Positions 8,566 to 17,193 of a stretch of DNA of 55,041 nt are shown here, one piece after another. The position numbers were made by a program, and so were the translations under genes. Source of the DNA: CAYJMQ01 sp964392415. GTDB lineage: Bacteria > Bdellovibrionota > JACOXK01 > 2-02-FULL-40-11. Under the pieces are notes generated by a model, which worked only from the letters and a program-made list of their open reading frames with translations, ran no database searches and was not told the origin of the DNA. The stretch spans positions 1 through 55,041 of the forward strand of contig CAYMPL010000003.1 of NCBI GenBank assembly GCA_964392415.1, given 5' to 3'. Positions within the stretch are counted from its first letter, which is position 1. The number at the start of each line of letters is the position of its first letter.

Positions 8566-10479
8566 ATGTGCGGGATTGCAGGCGTATTAAGACTTCATTC
8601 AGACCTATCGCTCTCCCCCTATCTCCCCCACTTTACTAAAATGCCCGATCAGTTTGTTCATCGGGGTCCAGACCACCTGGGGACCTGGTATAACGATGAC
8701 ATTTTTTTGGCGCACGCGCGATTAAAAATCGTCGATTTATCGGAGCAGGCAAATCAACCGCTTTTTAACGAAGACCGCACAGTCCTGCTCTTATTTAACG
8801 GCGAGATTTATAATTTTAAGACGCTTCGTTCTCAATTGATTCAAAAGGGGCACCGTTTTCGTTCTGAAGGAGATGGAGAAGTCATCGTTCATCTTTATGA
8901 AGAACATGGCGAATCTTTTGTAAAGCATCTGGAGGGAATGTTTGCGCTGTCACTCTGGGATCAGAAACAAAAGAAACTGATTCTTGCGAGGGATCGGACG
9001 GGGAAAAAACCGCTTTTTTTTGTCAGTTCTTCTTCATTTTTTTTCTTTGCCTCTGAAATCAAGGCCTTCTTTCCCATCCCTGAAATCCAAATAGAAAAAA
9101 ATGAAGAGGCCTTTCCCCTTTACTTTGTCCACGGCAACATCCCCACCCCTCACACATTCTACAAAAATATCTACCAACTTGAGCCTGCCCATCTTCTCAT
9201 CTGCGAAGCAGGACGTCCGATGAGAAAAATAGAATATTGGGATTTAAAAACCTATTTCAAAAATCCCCATAATATAAAGAAGCACATTCAAAAAACCGAA
9301 GCAATCGAGACGATCCGATATCTCCTAAAAACCGCCGTCTCAAAACGGCTGATGGCCGATGTGCCTGTCGGCGCGTTTCTCAGCGGCGGCATCGATTCAA
9401 CGATTATTACCGCGATTGCAAGAGATGAGCTCCAAAAACCGCTGCGAACATTCAGTATCGGATTTGAAGGAGATCCCCGATATGATGAATCCCCATACGC
9501 TCGAATCGCATCTCAACGTTTTCAAACCGAGCACCAGGAATTTCATCTGACCCCTCAGATGGTCCCCGAGATTTTTGACCGGATTCTCTGGCATTATGAC
9601 GCCCCTTTTGCCGACTCTTCGGCCATTCCCACATCCGTCGTTTCACAGCTCGCGCGAAGGGAAGTCACCGTGGCGCTTACCGGGGATGGGGGGGACGAAA
9701 ATTTTGCCGGATACCAACGTTTCGTCGCCTCAGTCTGGATGGAGAAGATTCCACCCTTTTTTTGGAAAGCGCTCAAGAGCGTTTGCCCGAAACCGGTATC
9801 ATCTACATTTAACGTATCATCGTTCTCCCGGGTGTCGCGCGCTCTTGAGGCGGCCAATCTTTCGTTAGAAGCAAGAATTTGCAGATGGCTCTCTTACTTC
9901 TATACAGACTTGAGACATCTTTTGAATCCTGCATTTTATCCGTCATCAGAGCTCTCAAGCGTTCTTTCTGCCCCCTTCTCAAACGAAGATTTGAGTGAGC
10001 TTACGCCGCTCTCTAAACTCCTCTATCTCAATTTCAAAGGCTATCTGGCTGACGATCTCAATTTCAAAATGGATAGGGCAAGCATGATGCATTCGCTTGA
10101 AACCCGCGCGCCTTTCCTCGACCATCATCTGATTGAATATTGCGCCTCTCTCCCCGATTCTTTTAAGATCAGAGGATTTCAAACTAAATATATTCTCAAA
10201 GAAGCCTATAAAGACATTTTGCCAAAAGAAATCGTCTACCGGAGAAAGACAGGATTTGGAGTTCCCCTTGGAAAATGGTTCAGGGGGCACCTCAAAACCT
10301 TTTTACTCGATCATTTAAGTAACATCGAAGATTCAGCTGAATATATCAATCCTCAGTATGTGCGAGAACTCCTCGCCACCCATTTCCGCGGCGAAGATCA
10401 TTCCATGAAGCTATGGAGCATCCTCATGTTCCACGCGTGGAATACCCCTTCCTCTAAAAGAACGCCCAACTTCCGTTAA
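8566..10479 (+). CDS. asnB: Asparagine synthetase (glutamine-hydrolysing) family amidotransferase
   Basis: Two-domain enzyme that moves ammonia from glutamine to an acyl-adenylate, making asparagine or amidating another carboxylate. Cys2 in MCGIAGV is the glutaminase nucleophile. The synthetase domain has the ATP-binding PP-loop SGGIDST at residues 273-279. Later motifs GDGGDENFAGYQRF and ETRAPFLDH are intact. At 637 residues it is of the longer AsnB class often found in surface-polysaccharide clusters. It is paired with the radical SAM gene. Its last 69 bases overlap the tail of cstA on the other strand. Whether it makes free asparagine or modifies a sugar acid is open. Confidence 0.9.
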   Translation: MCGIAGVLRLHSDLSLSPYLPHFTKMPDQFVHRGPDHLGTWYNDDIFLAHARLKIVDLSEQANQPLFNEDRTVLLLFNGEIYNFKTLRSQLIQKGHRFRSEGDGEVIVHLYEEHGESFVKHLEGMFALSLWDQKQKKLILARDRTGKKPLFFVSSSSFFFFASEIKAFFPIPEIQIEKNEEAFPLYFVHGNIPTPHTFYKNIYQLEPAHLLICEAGRPMRKIEYWDLKTYFKNPHNIKKHIQKTEAIETIRYLLKTAVSKRLMADVPVGAFLSGGIDSTIITAIARDELQKPLRTFSIGFEGDPRYDESPYARIASQRFQTEHQEFHLTPQMVPEIFDRILWHYDAPFADSSAIPTSVVSQLARREVTVALTGDGGDENFAGYQRFVASVWMEKIPPFFWKALKSVCPKPVSSTFNVSSFSRVSRALEAANLSLEARICRWLSYFYTDLRHLLNPAFYPSSELSSVLSAPFSNEDLSELTPLSKLLYLNFKGYLADDLNFKMDRASMMHSLETRAPFLDHHLIEYCASLPDSFKIRGFQTKYILKEAYKDILPKEIVYRRKTGFGVPLGKWFRGHLKTFLLDHLSNIEDSAEYINPQYVRELLATHFRGEDHSMKLWSILMFHAWNTPSSKRTPNFR

Positions 10480-12087
10480 AATTGCAATTGCAAGCAACAG
10501 CAATCCGCCGGCCAAAAGACCATTTAAATCCAACGAACGAAATTGAATCCATTTTTGAATCCCCTGATTTGCCATGAATACCAGCGCGGAGAGTGTGACT
10601 GCCAACATAAAGAGTGTTGGAAAAAGAGTTAGCCAGAAAGCCTTACGCTTTGTTTTCCAGAGCCAGATAGTGACCCCCGTCAGCGTTAACGCGGCCAATA
10701 GCTGATTACTCGATCCAAAGACAGGCCAAATGCTTTTCCAAACGGGAACCTGAGACGACCCAAACATATTGGTAAGAAAAATATAAGCCAGCGGAATAAG
10801 AAGTGTGGCGAGCGTGCTTCCATACCGCGCGACTCGCCCTTTTTGCCAGCCGGTAAATTCTTGAAAAATATATCGCCCAAGCCGTGTCGCCACATCGAGC
10901 GTGTCAAAAATAAATGTCGCGAACGCAAGCATTCCAAAAGAGATCGCAAATTGAAGATCGATCCCCAAGACAGAGATAAATTTCCCAAGCCCTTCGGCAT
11001 AAATAAGCCCGGGATCCTTTCCTTGAACCGCCTGCGGCGAAAGAACCATCACCGTTATAAGAGCCATCAGAGCCACAACTCCCTCTAAAAGCATCCCCCC
11101 ATATCCAACCAGTTTCGAGTGGCTTTCTTTAGAAATTTGTTTTGAAGTTGTGCCAGATGAGACCAGTCCATGGAAACCAGAACATGCCCCGCACGCAATC
11201 GTTACAAACATGATCGGGAAAAGCGGCTGCCCAATCGGATTCGTAAACGACACAAAGATCGGATATTGAATCTCAAAACCCCCAAAGAGTATACCGGCAA
11301 CACCGCCCAAGAGCGCCACATAGAGGAAAAATCCCCCCAGATAGCCTCGCGGCTGGAGAAGAATCCACATCGGAACCACTGAGGCGATGAAGCAATATCC
11401 CAAAATGATCAGATCCCAGGTAATTCCCTGATTCAAATTGCCCGGCAGTCGAATCGGAAGATATTGTCCCCCCCATATAATGAGCAACAAAAGAGGTACC
11501 CCCAAAGACGTTGCAAGCCAGAGGGGAGCCTTGAACCGATAAAGCGCGAGCCCCATCGCCGTCGCAAGAAGAAGATACATAAAAGAAGACGACGCGACGG
11601 CCCCACCCACCTTTGGTTCCAGAAAATAGCGCGCGGTTAAATCTGTAAACGCGATAATGATGTAAATAATGGAGAGCCAAATAAAAAAAAGAAACAAAAG
11701 ATAGGCCCGTTGACCGACCTGCTCTTTGACAATCTCTGCGACCGAACGGGCATGATGACGAACCGATGCAACCAGCGATGAAAAATCGTGAAACGCGCCG
11801 ATAAAAATCGCGCCCAACACAATCCAAAGAAGCGCCGGCCCCCATCCGAACCAAATTCCGGCTGTTATCGGTCCAACGATTGGGCCAGCCGCTGAAATCG
11901 CCGCAAAATGCTGCCCCAGAAGTACCGGGGGTTTCGTCGGAATATAATCAACACCATCATTCAGACGGATCGCGGGTGTCGGCTGAGAATCATCGAGCCC
12001 AAAAAGACGAGAGATGATGCCGCCATAAATCCAGAATGCGAGCAGAAAGAGACCCAAAACGAAAATAGCGATGATTTCAACGCCCAT
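10411..12087 (-). CDS. cstA: Carbon starvation protein CstA-type transporter
   Basis: Inner-membrane transporter of the CstA family, known members of which take up peptides or pyruvate. The family core is clear: GQHFAAISAAGPIVGP near residue 60, GAFHDFSSLVASVRHHARSV, and CGACSGFHGLVSSGTTSKQ. About fifteen hydrophobic helices are predicted. The start is taken at ATG 12087 (MGVEIIAI). A TTG start 13 codons upstream is possible, but that extension is polar and unlike the family. The resulting 558 residues is the shorter family form. The gene converges on asnB with a 69-base overlap and is divergent from the epimerase gene. Confidence 0.92.
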   Translation of the reverse strand: MGVEIIAIFVLGLFLLAFWIYGGIISRLFGLDDSQPTPAIRLNDGVDYIPTKPPVLLGQHFAAISAAGPIVGPITAGIWFGWGPALLWIVLGAIFIGAFHDFSSLVASVRHHARSVAEIVKEQVGQRAYLLFLFFIWLSIIYIIIAFTDLTARYFLEPKVGGAVASSSFMYLLLATAMGLALYRFKAPLWLATSLGVPLLLLIIWGGQYLPIRLPGNLNQGITWDLIILGYCFIASVVPMWILLQPRGYLGGFFLYVALLGGVAGILFGGFEIQYPIFVSFTNPIGQPLFPIMFVTIACGACSGFHGLVSSGTTSKQISKESHSKLVGYGGMLLEGVVALMALITVMVLSPQAVQGKDPGLIYAEGLGKFISVLGIDLQFAISFGMLAFATFIFDTLDVATRLGRYIFQEFTGWQKGRVARYGSTLATLLIPLAYIFLTNMFGSSQVPVWKSIWPVFGSSNQLLAALTLTGVTIWLWKTKRKAFWLTLFPTLFMLAVTLSALVFMANQGIQKWIQFRSLDLNGLLAGGLLLLAIAILTEVGRSFRGRGIPRVEHEDAP

Positions 12088-12119
12088 ATCTTTTTCTATT
12101 TCTAATCGATTCAAAAATG

Positions 12120-12148
12120 TGGACAAGGATTTTTTTTTTCGCTATCGT
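12120..12148 (+). promoter_or_regulatory. Predicted promoter of the epimerase gene
   Basis: TGGACA at 12120-12125, a 17-base spacer containing a T tract, and TATCGT at 12143-12148. The -10 box ends eight bases before ATG 12157, predicting a leaderless or nearly leaderless message. Confidence 0.5.
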
Positions 12149-12156
12149 AAAAATCA

Positions 12157-13188
12157 ATGAAGGTATTGGTGTCAGGGGGGGCAGGATTTATCGGCTCTTA
12201 TCTGTGCGAAGAATTGCTCCTGAAAGGACACGAAGTCTTTATCATCGATGACCTCTCTACCGGCAGCAAGGAAAATATAGGACACCTTGTAGAATCGTCT
12301 AAGTTCCATCCGTTCTTTGAAACGATTATGAACGAATCGCTTCTGGCGGAACTGGTGGATCAATGCGATCTTATATTTCACCTGGCCGCCGTTGTTGGCG
12401 TAAAGAATGTAATTCGTTCTCCGGTCGAAACAATTCAACGCAATGTCAAAGGGACTGAGCTTGTTCTTAAATTTGCGAATGTGAAAAAAAAGAAAGTCTT
12501 TCTGACCTCTACCTCCGAAGTTTATGGAAAGGGGAACAAATCCTCTTTTAATGAAAGGGACGATCTCACGATCGGCCCAACCTATATTGGAAGATGGAGC
12601 TATGCCTGTTCCAAGGCCATTGACGAATTTTTGGCGCTTGCCTATTGGAAAGAATATAAACTCCCCGTTATCGTGGTAAGACTCTTCAACATCATCGGGC
12701 CCAAACAAACAGGGCGATATGGAATGGTGATGCCGAGATTTATCGATCAGGCCCTTCAAAACAAGCCGATCACCATTTATGGAGACGGGAAACAAACGCG
12801 CTGCTTCCTCTATGTAAAAGACGCGGTTTCTGCCATGCTCAACCTTGCGTTTCACGAAGGAACCATCGGAGAAATCTTCAATTTGGGAAACCCCCATGAA
12901 ATCTCTATCAGCGATCTTGCAGCCCTGATCGTAAAGATAACAGGGTCAAAATCGACATTTCAATTCATCCCCTACAATCAATGCTACGATAGTGGTTTTG
13001 AGGATATGCCGAGGCGTGTCCCCGACATTCATAAAGTTCAATCCCTTATTTCCTTCGAACCAAAAACGGATCTCGCTGAAATAATCCGATTTATTATTCA
13101 TGAGAAAACTTTAAAGACACCCCCCGGATTTCAGAAAGACTCCGCTCCGCTGTTAAGAGATATTTCACGGGAACATGCTGCATTGTAA
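12157..13188 (+). CDS. NAD-dependent sugar-nucleotide epimerase/dehydratase
   Basis: Extended short-chain dehydrogenase acting on a nucleotide sugar, such as a UDP-glucose 4-epimerase or UDP-glucuronate decarboxylase type. The N-terminal Rossmann motif SGGAGFIGSYL is followed by an acidic DDLSTG at the end of beta-2 (NAD specificity). The active-site residues are Ser/Thr in TSTSEVYG and YxxxK in YACSK. The substrate-domain motif RLFNIIGPKQTGRYGMVMPRF resembles UDP-glucuronate decarboxylases and related enzymes. The exact sugar is uncertain. It overlaps the O-antigen ligase gene by 14 bases, so both probably serve a surface glycan. Confidence 0.9.
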   Translation: MKVLVSGGAGFIGSYLCEELLLKGHEVFIIDDLSTGSKENIGHLVESSKFHPFFETIMNESLLAELVDQCDLIFHLAAVVGVKNVIRSPVETIQRNVKGTELVLKFANVKKKKVFLTSTSEVYGKGNKSSFNERDDLTIGPTYIGRWSYACSKAIDEFLALAYWKEYKLPVIVVRLFNIIGPKQTGRYGMVMPRFIDQALQNKPITIYGDGKQTRCFLYVKDAVSAMLNLAFHEGTIGEIFNLGNPHEISISDLAALIVKITGSKSTFQFIPYNQCYDSGFEDMPRRVPDIHKVQSLISFEPKTDLAEIIRFIIHEKTLKTPPGFQKDSAPLLRDISREHAAL

Positions 13189-14470
13189 GAATAAGCATGA
13201 TTTTTACGACCGCCTCTCGAAATTCTTCGTTTGCGCGCTGGCTGTTTCCATCCCTCTCAGCAAAGTGGCGATAGACATTTCTTTATCCTTTGCTTTAATT
13301 TTTTTTATTTTGAAGAAGATATCGGAAAGACAACCCCTCGCCCCCAATCCACTCTCTAAACCGATCGTAATTTTTCTCTGCTACGCGCTCATATCGCTTC
13401 TGTGGGGCAACCATCTTGAATTAAACAGCCGCGGGATGATTAAATTTTTCAAAGATTTTGCCGTTTTCTTTCTCGTCGTTGAATTATTTCAAGAGCGTAA
13501 CTCTCTAAAAAACTTAATTCACTGTTTGCTCGCCGGCGCCGTTATTACCTGCCTCAATGGACTTTTTCAGTACTTCAACGCCCTCGATTTTATCTATTCA
13601 CAGGAATTTGGAGCGCGCATTACCTCAACTTTTAAAAACCCAACGATCCTGTCAACTTATCTCGTTTGCATTTTGCCCCTGCCAGCGCTGTTTTTAAAAG
13701 AGGGGAACCTAAAAAACAATTTCCTCTACCTCTCCATGGTCGTACTATTTGCAATGATCTTTATTTTTTCATTCAGTCGTAATACCTTTTTTTTATTTTC
13801 ACTGGCCTTGATTTTTTTAGGATGGTTTTCTGCCCCATTCAAACGTTTCACGAAAATAGCGTTTATCATCCTTTTCATTATCCCCCTTCTCTTTATAAAA
13901 CTTTCCCAGACCCATAGCATCGCCCAGATGGTTCTAAATCCTTCCATCAGTCCCTCATTGGCAGAACGCGCTTACCTATGGAAAATTGCCAAAGAAATGA
14001 TCTCTGATCATCCACTGGCGGGGCACGGAATTAACAGCTATGCGGCAATTCGTTCGAACTATTTCCCTCCGATTGATCAGATGCCCCCTTCTTTCAGATA
14101 CCTTCACGATGCGCATCCCCATAACAGCTATTTAAAAATCTGGATTGAAACCGGCTTGATTGGACTCTTGCTCTATCTATCGATATTTTTTGTTTTTCTG
14201 ATTTTTATAATGAAAGTTCTTAAGACTGCGCCCCTGTACCAACGCCGGCGGCTTTATCCCTATATGGTCGGTTGTTTCGTGTTTGTTGTTTCCTCTTTAT
14301 TTGACACATTTTTGATGGGGGCGCCGCAGCTTAGAATGGTATTTTGGCTGCTGACCGGACTCTTTGTTGTTGAATTAAAAACCCTGGAATCTAGACAATG
14401 TTCATCAGTTTTTGAAGCTGTTCCGACGAGAGATGCCGCAGCGGTCCCATTTGTCGGGCTGCAAACATAA
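13175..14470 (+). CDS. O-antigen ligase/polymerase family membrane protein
   Basis: Multi-helix inner-membrane protein of the Wzy/WaaL superfamily, which joins or polymerises lipid-linked glycans on the periplasmic face. It is 431 residues with about ten to eleven helices. The family-typical loop appears at about residues 280-330 with GHGINSYAAIR, then HDAHPHNSYLKIWIETGLIGLLLY, where the conserved H-N pair precedes a helix. It is translationally linked to the epimerase gene by a 14-base overlap. Its 3' end overlaps the aldolase gene of the opposite strand by 80 bases. Ligase and polymerase cannot be separated by sequence. Confidence 0.87.
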   Translation: MLHCKNKHDFYDRLSKFFVCALAVSIPLSKVAIDISLSFALIFFILKKISERQPLAPNPLSKPIVIFLCYALISLLWGNHLELNSRGMIKFFKDFAVFFLVVELFQERNSLKNLIHCLLAGAVITCLNGLFQYFNALDFIYSQEFGARITSTFKNPTILSTYLVCILPLPALFLKEGNLKNNFLYLSMVVLFAMIFIFSFSRNTFFLFSLALIFLGWFSAPFKRFTKIAFIILFIIPLLFIKLSQTHSIAQMVLNPSISPSLAERAYLWKIAKEMISDHPLAGHGINSYAAIRSNYFPPIDQMPPSFRYLHDAHPHNSYLKIWIETGLIGLLLYLSIFFVFLIFIMKVLKTAPLYQRRRLYPYMVGCFVFVVSSLFDTFLMGAPQLRMVFWLLTGLFVVELKTLESRQCSSVFEAVPTRDAAAVPFVGLQT

Positions 14471-15017
14471 CCTGCGCGACATGCTCCATTCGTTCCAATT
14501 TGTTAAAGGCATCCCAAAGATCTCTTCCCAGACAGAGAACGCCATGACGATCCAATATCAGGGCATCATGTTTTTGAATGAATTCCCGGATTCTCTCCGG
14601 CACTTCATAAGAGGTAGGCGTTGTATAGGGAACAACTGGAATCTCTCCTACGGAAAGAACAACCTCGGGGAGATGATCCTTCCCAAGGTCGAGCCCGGCC
14701 AATGTGTGAGCAATGCAAAAAATGGGATGGGCATGAACCACTGCAGAGATATCCTGTCTCTCTTCATAGACCTTAAGATGCATCAGAATTTCCTGAGATG
14801 CCCGACCCCCTCCTAAAATCTTTTTCCCTTTTAAATCAGTGATAATCATGAGCTCAGGCTTGAGAAAACCTTTATGAACACCGGATGGCGTAATGAGCAA
14901 ACGTTCGGGATGATATCGAACACTCACATTTCCATCAGTAGAACTGATAAAGTTCTTTTCATACATCCGGCGACAGACTTCAACGAGCTCTTTTCTATAT
15001 TCCCTTTCTGTTTTCAT
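14391..15017 (-). CDS. Class II aldolase/epimerase (fuculose-phosphate aldolase type)
   Basis: Zinc-dependent class II aldolase/adducin family enzyme, which splits or epimerises short-chain sugar phosphates. It is 208 residues, the FucA/AraD size. Seen motifs are STDGNVSVRY (substrate phosphate loop), ITPSGVHKG, the zinc pair HAHP, and a third His in DRHGVLCLG. FucA, RhaD, AraD and methylthioribulose dehydratase share this fold, so the substrate is not certain. ATG 15017 is set by a perfect TTGACA promoter whose -10 box ends eight bases upstream, and no Shine-Dalgarno sequence is present. Confidence 0.85.
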   Translation of the reverse strand: MKTEREYRKELVEVCRRMYEKNFISSTDGNVSVRYHPERLLITPSGVHKGFLKPELMIITDLKGKKILGGGRASQEILMHLKVYEERQDISAVVHAHPIFCIAHTLAGLDLGKDHLPEVVLSVGEIPVVPYTTPTSYEVPERIREFIQKHDALILDRHGVLCLGRDLWDAFNKLERMEHVAQVMFAARQMGPLRHLSSEQLQKLMNIV

Positions 15018-15025
15018 GAAAATCC

Positions 15026-15054
15026 TATCTATCGAAGCATTTTTCGGATGTCAA
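15026..15054 (-). promoter_or_regulatory. Predicted promoter of the class II aldolase gene
   Basis: Reading the minus strand: TTGACA (15054-15049), 17 bases, TAGATA (15031-15026), then eight bases to the ATG at 15017. The consensus -35 box and exact spacing make this one of the clearest leaderless-type promoters in the window. Confidence 0.65.
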
Positions 15055-15086
15055 TTCCTACCGCCCTGTGATAATGTTCAATCCCG

Positions 15087-15938
15087 ATGGCAAAAAAGAT
15101 CGGTCCCTATTCGCTCGAACTCCTTGAAACAGGAGAATTTGCGTTGGATGGGGGGGCAATGTTTGGTGTTGTCCCCAAAAATCTATGGCAAAAAACAAAT
15201 CCGGCAGATCTTGAAAATCGGATAACGATGGCCCTTCGTGTTCTTTTGGTACGATCCAAAGATCGTAATATTCTCATCGATACCGGCATCGGAACAAAAT
15301 GGGATGAGAAATACCAAAAAATTTATCGTATTAATCATGGGAATAACACGCTTGAAAAATCACTGGCATCGGCAGGGATAAAGCCTGCGGATATTACCGA
15401 TGTTATCCTCACGCATCTTCATTTTGACCATGCCGGCGGATGCACCTACAAAGAGGGGGAAGAGATCAAGCCTACCTTTCCAAATGCAATTCATTATATT
15501 CAGAAAGAGCAGTGGAAATGGGCACATCGGCCGACTGAAAAAGACCGGGCCAGTTTTTTGAAAGAGAATTTTGAACCGTTGATGTCAGTAAAATTAGAAC
15601 TTCTTTCAGGGGAAATTGAACTCTATCCTGGAATCTCTATTTTAATTTCGCACGGGCATACCGCATCGATGCAGCTTGTTAAAATTTCAAATGGTAAAGA
15701 AACACTTTTATATTGCGCGGATCTCATCCCGACTTCTGCCCATATCGCAATTCCCTATCTCATGAGCTACGATAATATGCCTCTTGTTTTGATGGAGGAA
15801 AAACGGCATATTTTGGATCAGGCGGTGAGAGAAAACTGGATTCTTTGTTTTGAACACGATCCACTGATCGGCGCCGCAACCGTGAAGAAAGATCCCCAAA
15901 CGGGCCGGTTTGGTTTAAAAGAGAAGATCACTGTCTGA
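15087..15938 (+). CDS. MBL-fold metallo-hydrolase (lactonase-like)
   Basis: Two-metal hydrolase of the metallo-beta-lactamase superfamily. The signature THLHFDHAGG carries the HxHxDH metal ligands. Further ligands appear as His in SHGHTASMQ, Asp in CADLIPT, and His near the end in CFEHDP. The 283-residue layout resembles N-acyl homoserine lactonase-like proteins, but many substrates share this fold. The start is preceded by an extended -10-like element (TGTGATAAT at 15067-15075) 11 bases upstream. Its stop codon lies one base before the tRNA-Leu gene, so the tRNA may be read through from it. Confidence 0.87.
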   Translation: MAKKIGPYSLELLETGEFALDGGAMFGVVPKNLWQKTNPADLENRITMALRVLLVRSKDRNILIDTGIGTKWDEKYQKIYRINHGNNTLEKSLASAGIKPADITDVILTHLHFDHAGGCTYKEGEEIKPTFPNAIHYIQKEQWKWAHRPTEKDRASFLKENFEPLMSVKLELLSGEIELYPGISILISHGHTASMQLVKISNGKETLLYCADLIPTSAHIAIPYLMSYDNMPLVLMEEKRHILDQAVRENWILCFEHDPLIGAATVKKDPQTGRFGLKEKITV

Positions 15939-15939
15939 C

Positions 15940-16021
15940 GCTGGGGTGGCGGAATTGGCAGACGCGCAGGACTTAGGATCCTGTGGGGCAACCTGTGGAG
16001 GTTCGAATCCTCTCCCCAGCA
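15940..16021 (+). tRNA. tRNA-Leu (anticodon UAG)
   Basis: The 82-base cloverleaf has acceptor strands GCTGGGG and CCCCAGC, a D arm with GGAATTGGCAGAC, and an anticodon arm CAGGA-CTTAGGA-TCCTG with anticodon TAG at the centre of the loop. A long variable arm and the T arm GGTTCGAATCC complete it. Long variable arm and anticodon both say leucine. The CCA end is not encoded (A73 is followed by AAA). The mobile mystery A/B module begins directly downstream. Confidence 0.96.
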
Positions 16022-16088
16022 AAATCTTACACAATTATAAGTATATATCCTTATTAAAGCTTAATTTATATCATATTATAATATGATT

Positions 16089-16114
16089 ATATACTTGACT
16101 TTATCAAAGTATAT
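16089..16114. promoter_or_regulatory. Inverted repeat, candidate operator of the Fic module
   Basis: ATATACTTGA at 16089-16098 is mirrored by TCAAAGTATAT at 16104-16114. The palindrome covers the -35 box and the spacer of the promoter below. Such a site is where the XRE protein encoded next would be expected to bind and repress itself; that binding is inference. Confidence 0.45.
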
Positions 16115-16123
16115 CCTTATAAT
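16095..16123 (+). promoter_or_regulatory. Strong predicted promoter of the mobile mystery A/B module
   Basis: TTGACT at 16095-16100, exactly 17 bases, and a perfect TATAAT at 16118-16123. The ATG at 16130 is six bases after the -10 box, so transcription should begin at or next to the start codon. No Shine-Dalgarno sequence is possible in that space. Confidence 0.7.
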
Positions 16124-16129
16124 ATATTC

Positions 16130-16597
16130 ATGAAAAAAAATATCGCCTTCTATCGAAGGCAAGTCAGCGAGAAGCTCGAGATTCTTAGACAATACAGGGA
16201 TAAAATGCCCATGTATACTGGAAGGTGGATTAAGGTGGTTAGACAGGCGCTGGGGATGACCCAGGCTCAGCTTGCAAGACGCTTAGGTATTCAACCTCAG
16301 AGTCTCCACAACCTAGAAAAAAATGAGTTGAACCAGTCTATTTCCATTGGTTCTTTAAAAAAGGTTGCAAATGCGTTACATTGTCAAATTTACATAGTCT
16401 TCATACCGGATAAGGCGATTGAAAAAGTTGTTCAAGAAAACGCTATGCAAACTGCGACAAAAATTATTATGGACACCGCACATACGATGGATTTGGAAAA
16501 ACAAGCGCCTACTGAAAAGTTTTTAAAAAAACAAATTAAAGAAGTTGCTGAGGAACTTATCAGAAATGCTGACAAGCGGATTTGGGAAAATCATTGA
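16130..16597 (+). CDS. Mobile mystery protein A-like XRE-family regulator
   Basis: A 155-residue DNA-binding protein. Residues of about 43-95 form an XRE helix-turn-helix (RQALGMTQAQLARRLGIQPQSLHNLEKNE). The N-terminal part and the pairing with a Fic protein match the 'mobile mystery protein A' family, found in or beside mobile regions and on plasmids. It probably represses its own operon and may counter the Fic protein, as in toxin-antitoxin pairs; that role is inferred. Base composition here is clearly more AT-rich than the neighbours, which suggests transfer. It overlaps the Fic gene by 16 bases if the TTG at 16582 is used. Confidence 0.82.
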   Translation: MKKNIAFYRRQVSEKLEILRQYRDKMPMYTGRWIKVVRQALGMTQAQLARRLGIQPQSLHNLEKNELNQSISIGSLKKVANALHCQIYIVFIPDKAIEKVVQENAMQTATKIIMDTAHTMDLEKQAPTEKFLKKQIKEVAEELIRNADKRIWENH

Positions 16598-17193
16598 AGA
16601 TCAACAATCCACCAGGCTCTACACCATTAAATGACGCATCAGGACTCATTCCAGATCATATTCATACACAAGAGCAACTATGGGAATGGGAATATCAAAA
16701 TATTATTAAAGCGCGAAATAAATTTTTGAAAAGAAGATCTCATAGAAAACAATGGTTAAATATAGATTTTATTAAACAAGTTCATTTTGAAATGTTTGAC
16801 GAGACATGGACATGGGCAGGAAAATTTCGGATTTCAGAAGTCAATTTAGGAGTTCCTGTAATTCAGATTCAAGAAGCAATGATAAATTTGTGCAATGATG
16901 TCAAAATTTGGCCCAAAGATTCAAAGGAAAAGATAAAAGAAAATGCCATCAAATTACATCATCGTTTGACTCAAATTCATTCTTTTCGAGATGGTAATGG
17001 ACGTCATGCGAGACTTCTTGCAGATATTTATTTATATTATAACTATCTCAAACCTTTCTTATGGGGAATAAAGCTTTTGAATAAACAAAATGAAATTAGA
17101 AAAAAATATTTAGCTACTTTAAAGGCAGCTGATAAAGGAAATTTGGCGCCTTTAAAAAAATTTGCTGAGTCGTCCTTCAAAATGAGCGGCTGA
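16582..17193 (+). CDS. Mobile mystery protein B-like Fic-domain protein
   Basis: Fic proteins move AMP or another nucleotide part onto target proteins. This 203-residue protein has the N-terminal PPGSTPLNDASGLIPDHI and the TQEQLWEWE block of the 'mobile mystery protein B' family. Its Fic active-site loop is HSFRDGNGRHARL (His at residue 133 from 16582), a variant of HPFxxGNGR with Ser in place of Pro. There is no ATG; a TTG at 16582 or at 16594 (four codons later) is the likely start. It is encoded with the XRE protein. Whether it is toxic to the host cell is not shown by sequence. Confidence 0.82.
   Translation: MGKSLKINNPPGSTPLNDASGLIPDHIHTQEQLWEWEYQNIIKARNKFLKRRSHRKQWLNIDFIKQVHFEMFDETWTWAGKFRISEVNLGVPVIQIQEAMINLCNDVKIWPKDSKEKIKENAIKLHHRLTQIHSFRDGNGRHARLLADIYLYYNYLKPFLWGIKLLNKQNEIRKKYLATLKAADKGNLAPLKKFAESSFKMSG

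Noticed and set aside
15940..16060. Classical tRNA-end attachment site for the Fic module
   Set aside because: No duplicate of the tRNA 3' end is present downstream. Only an 8-base repeat was found and no integrase is encoded.
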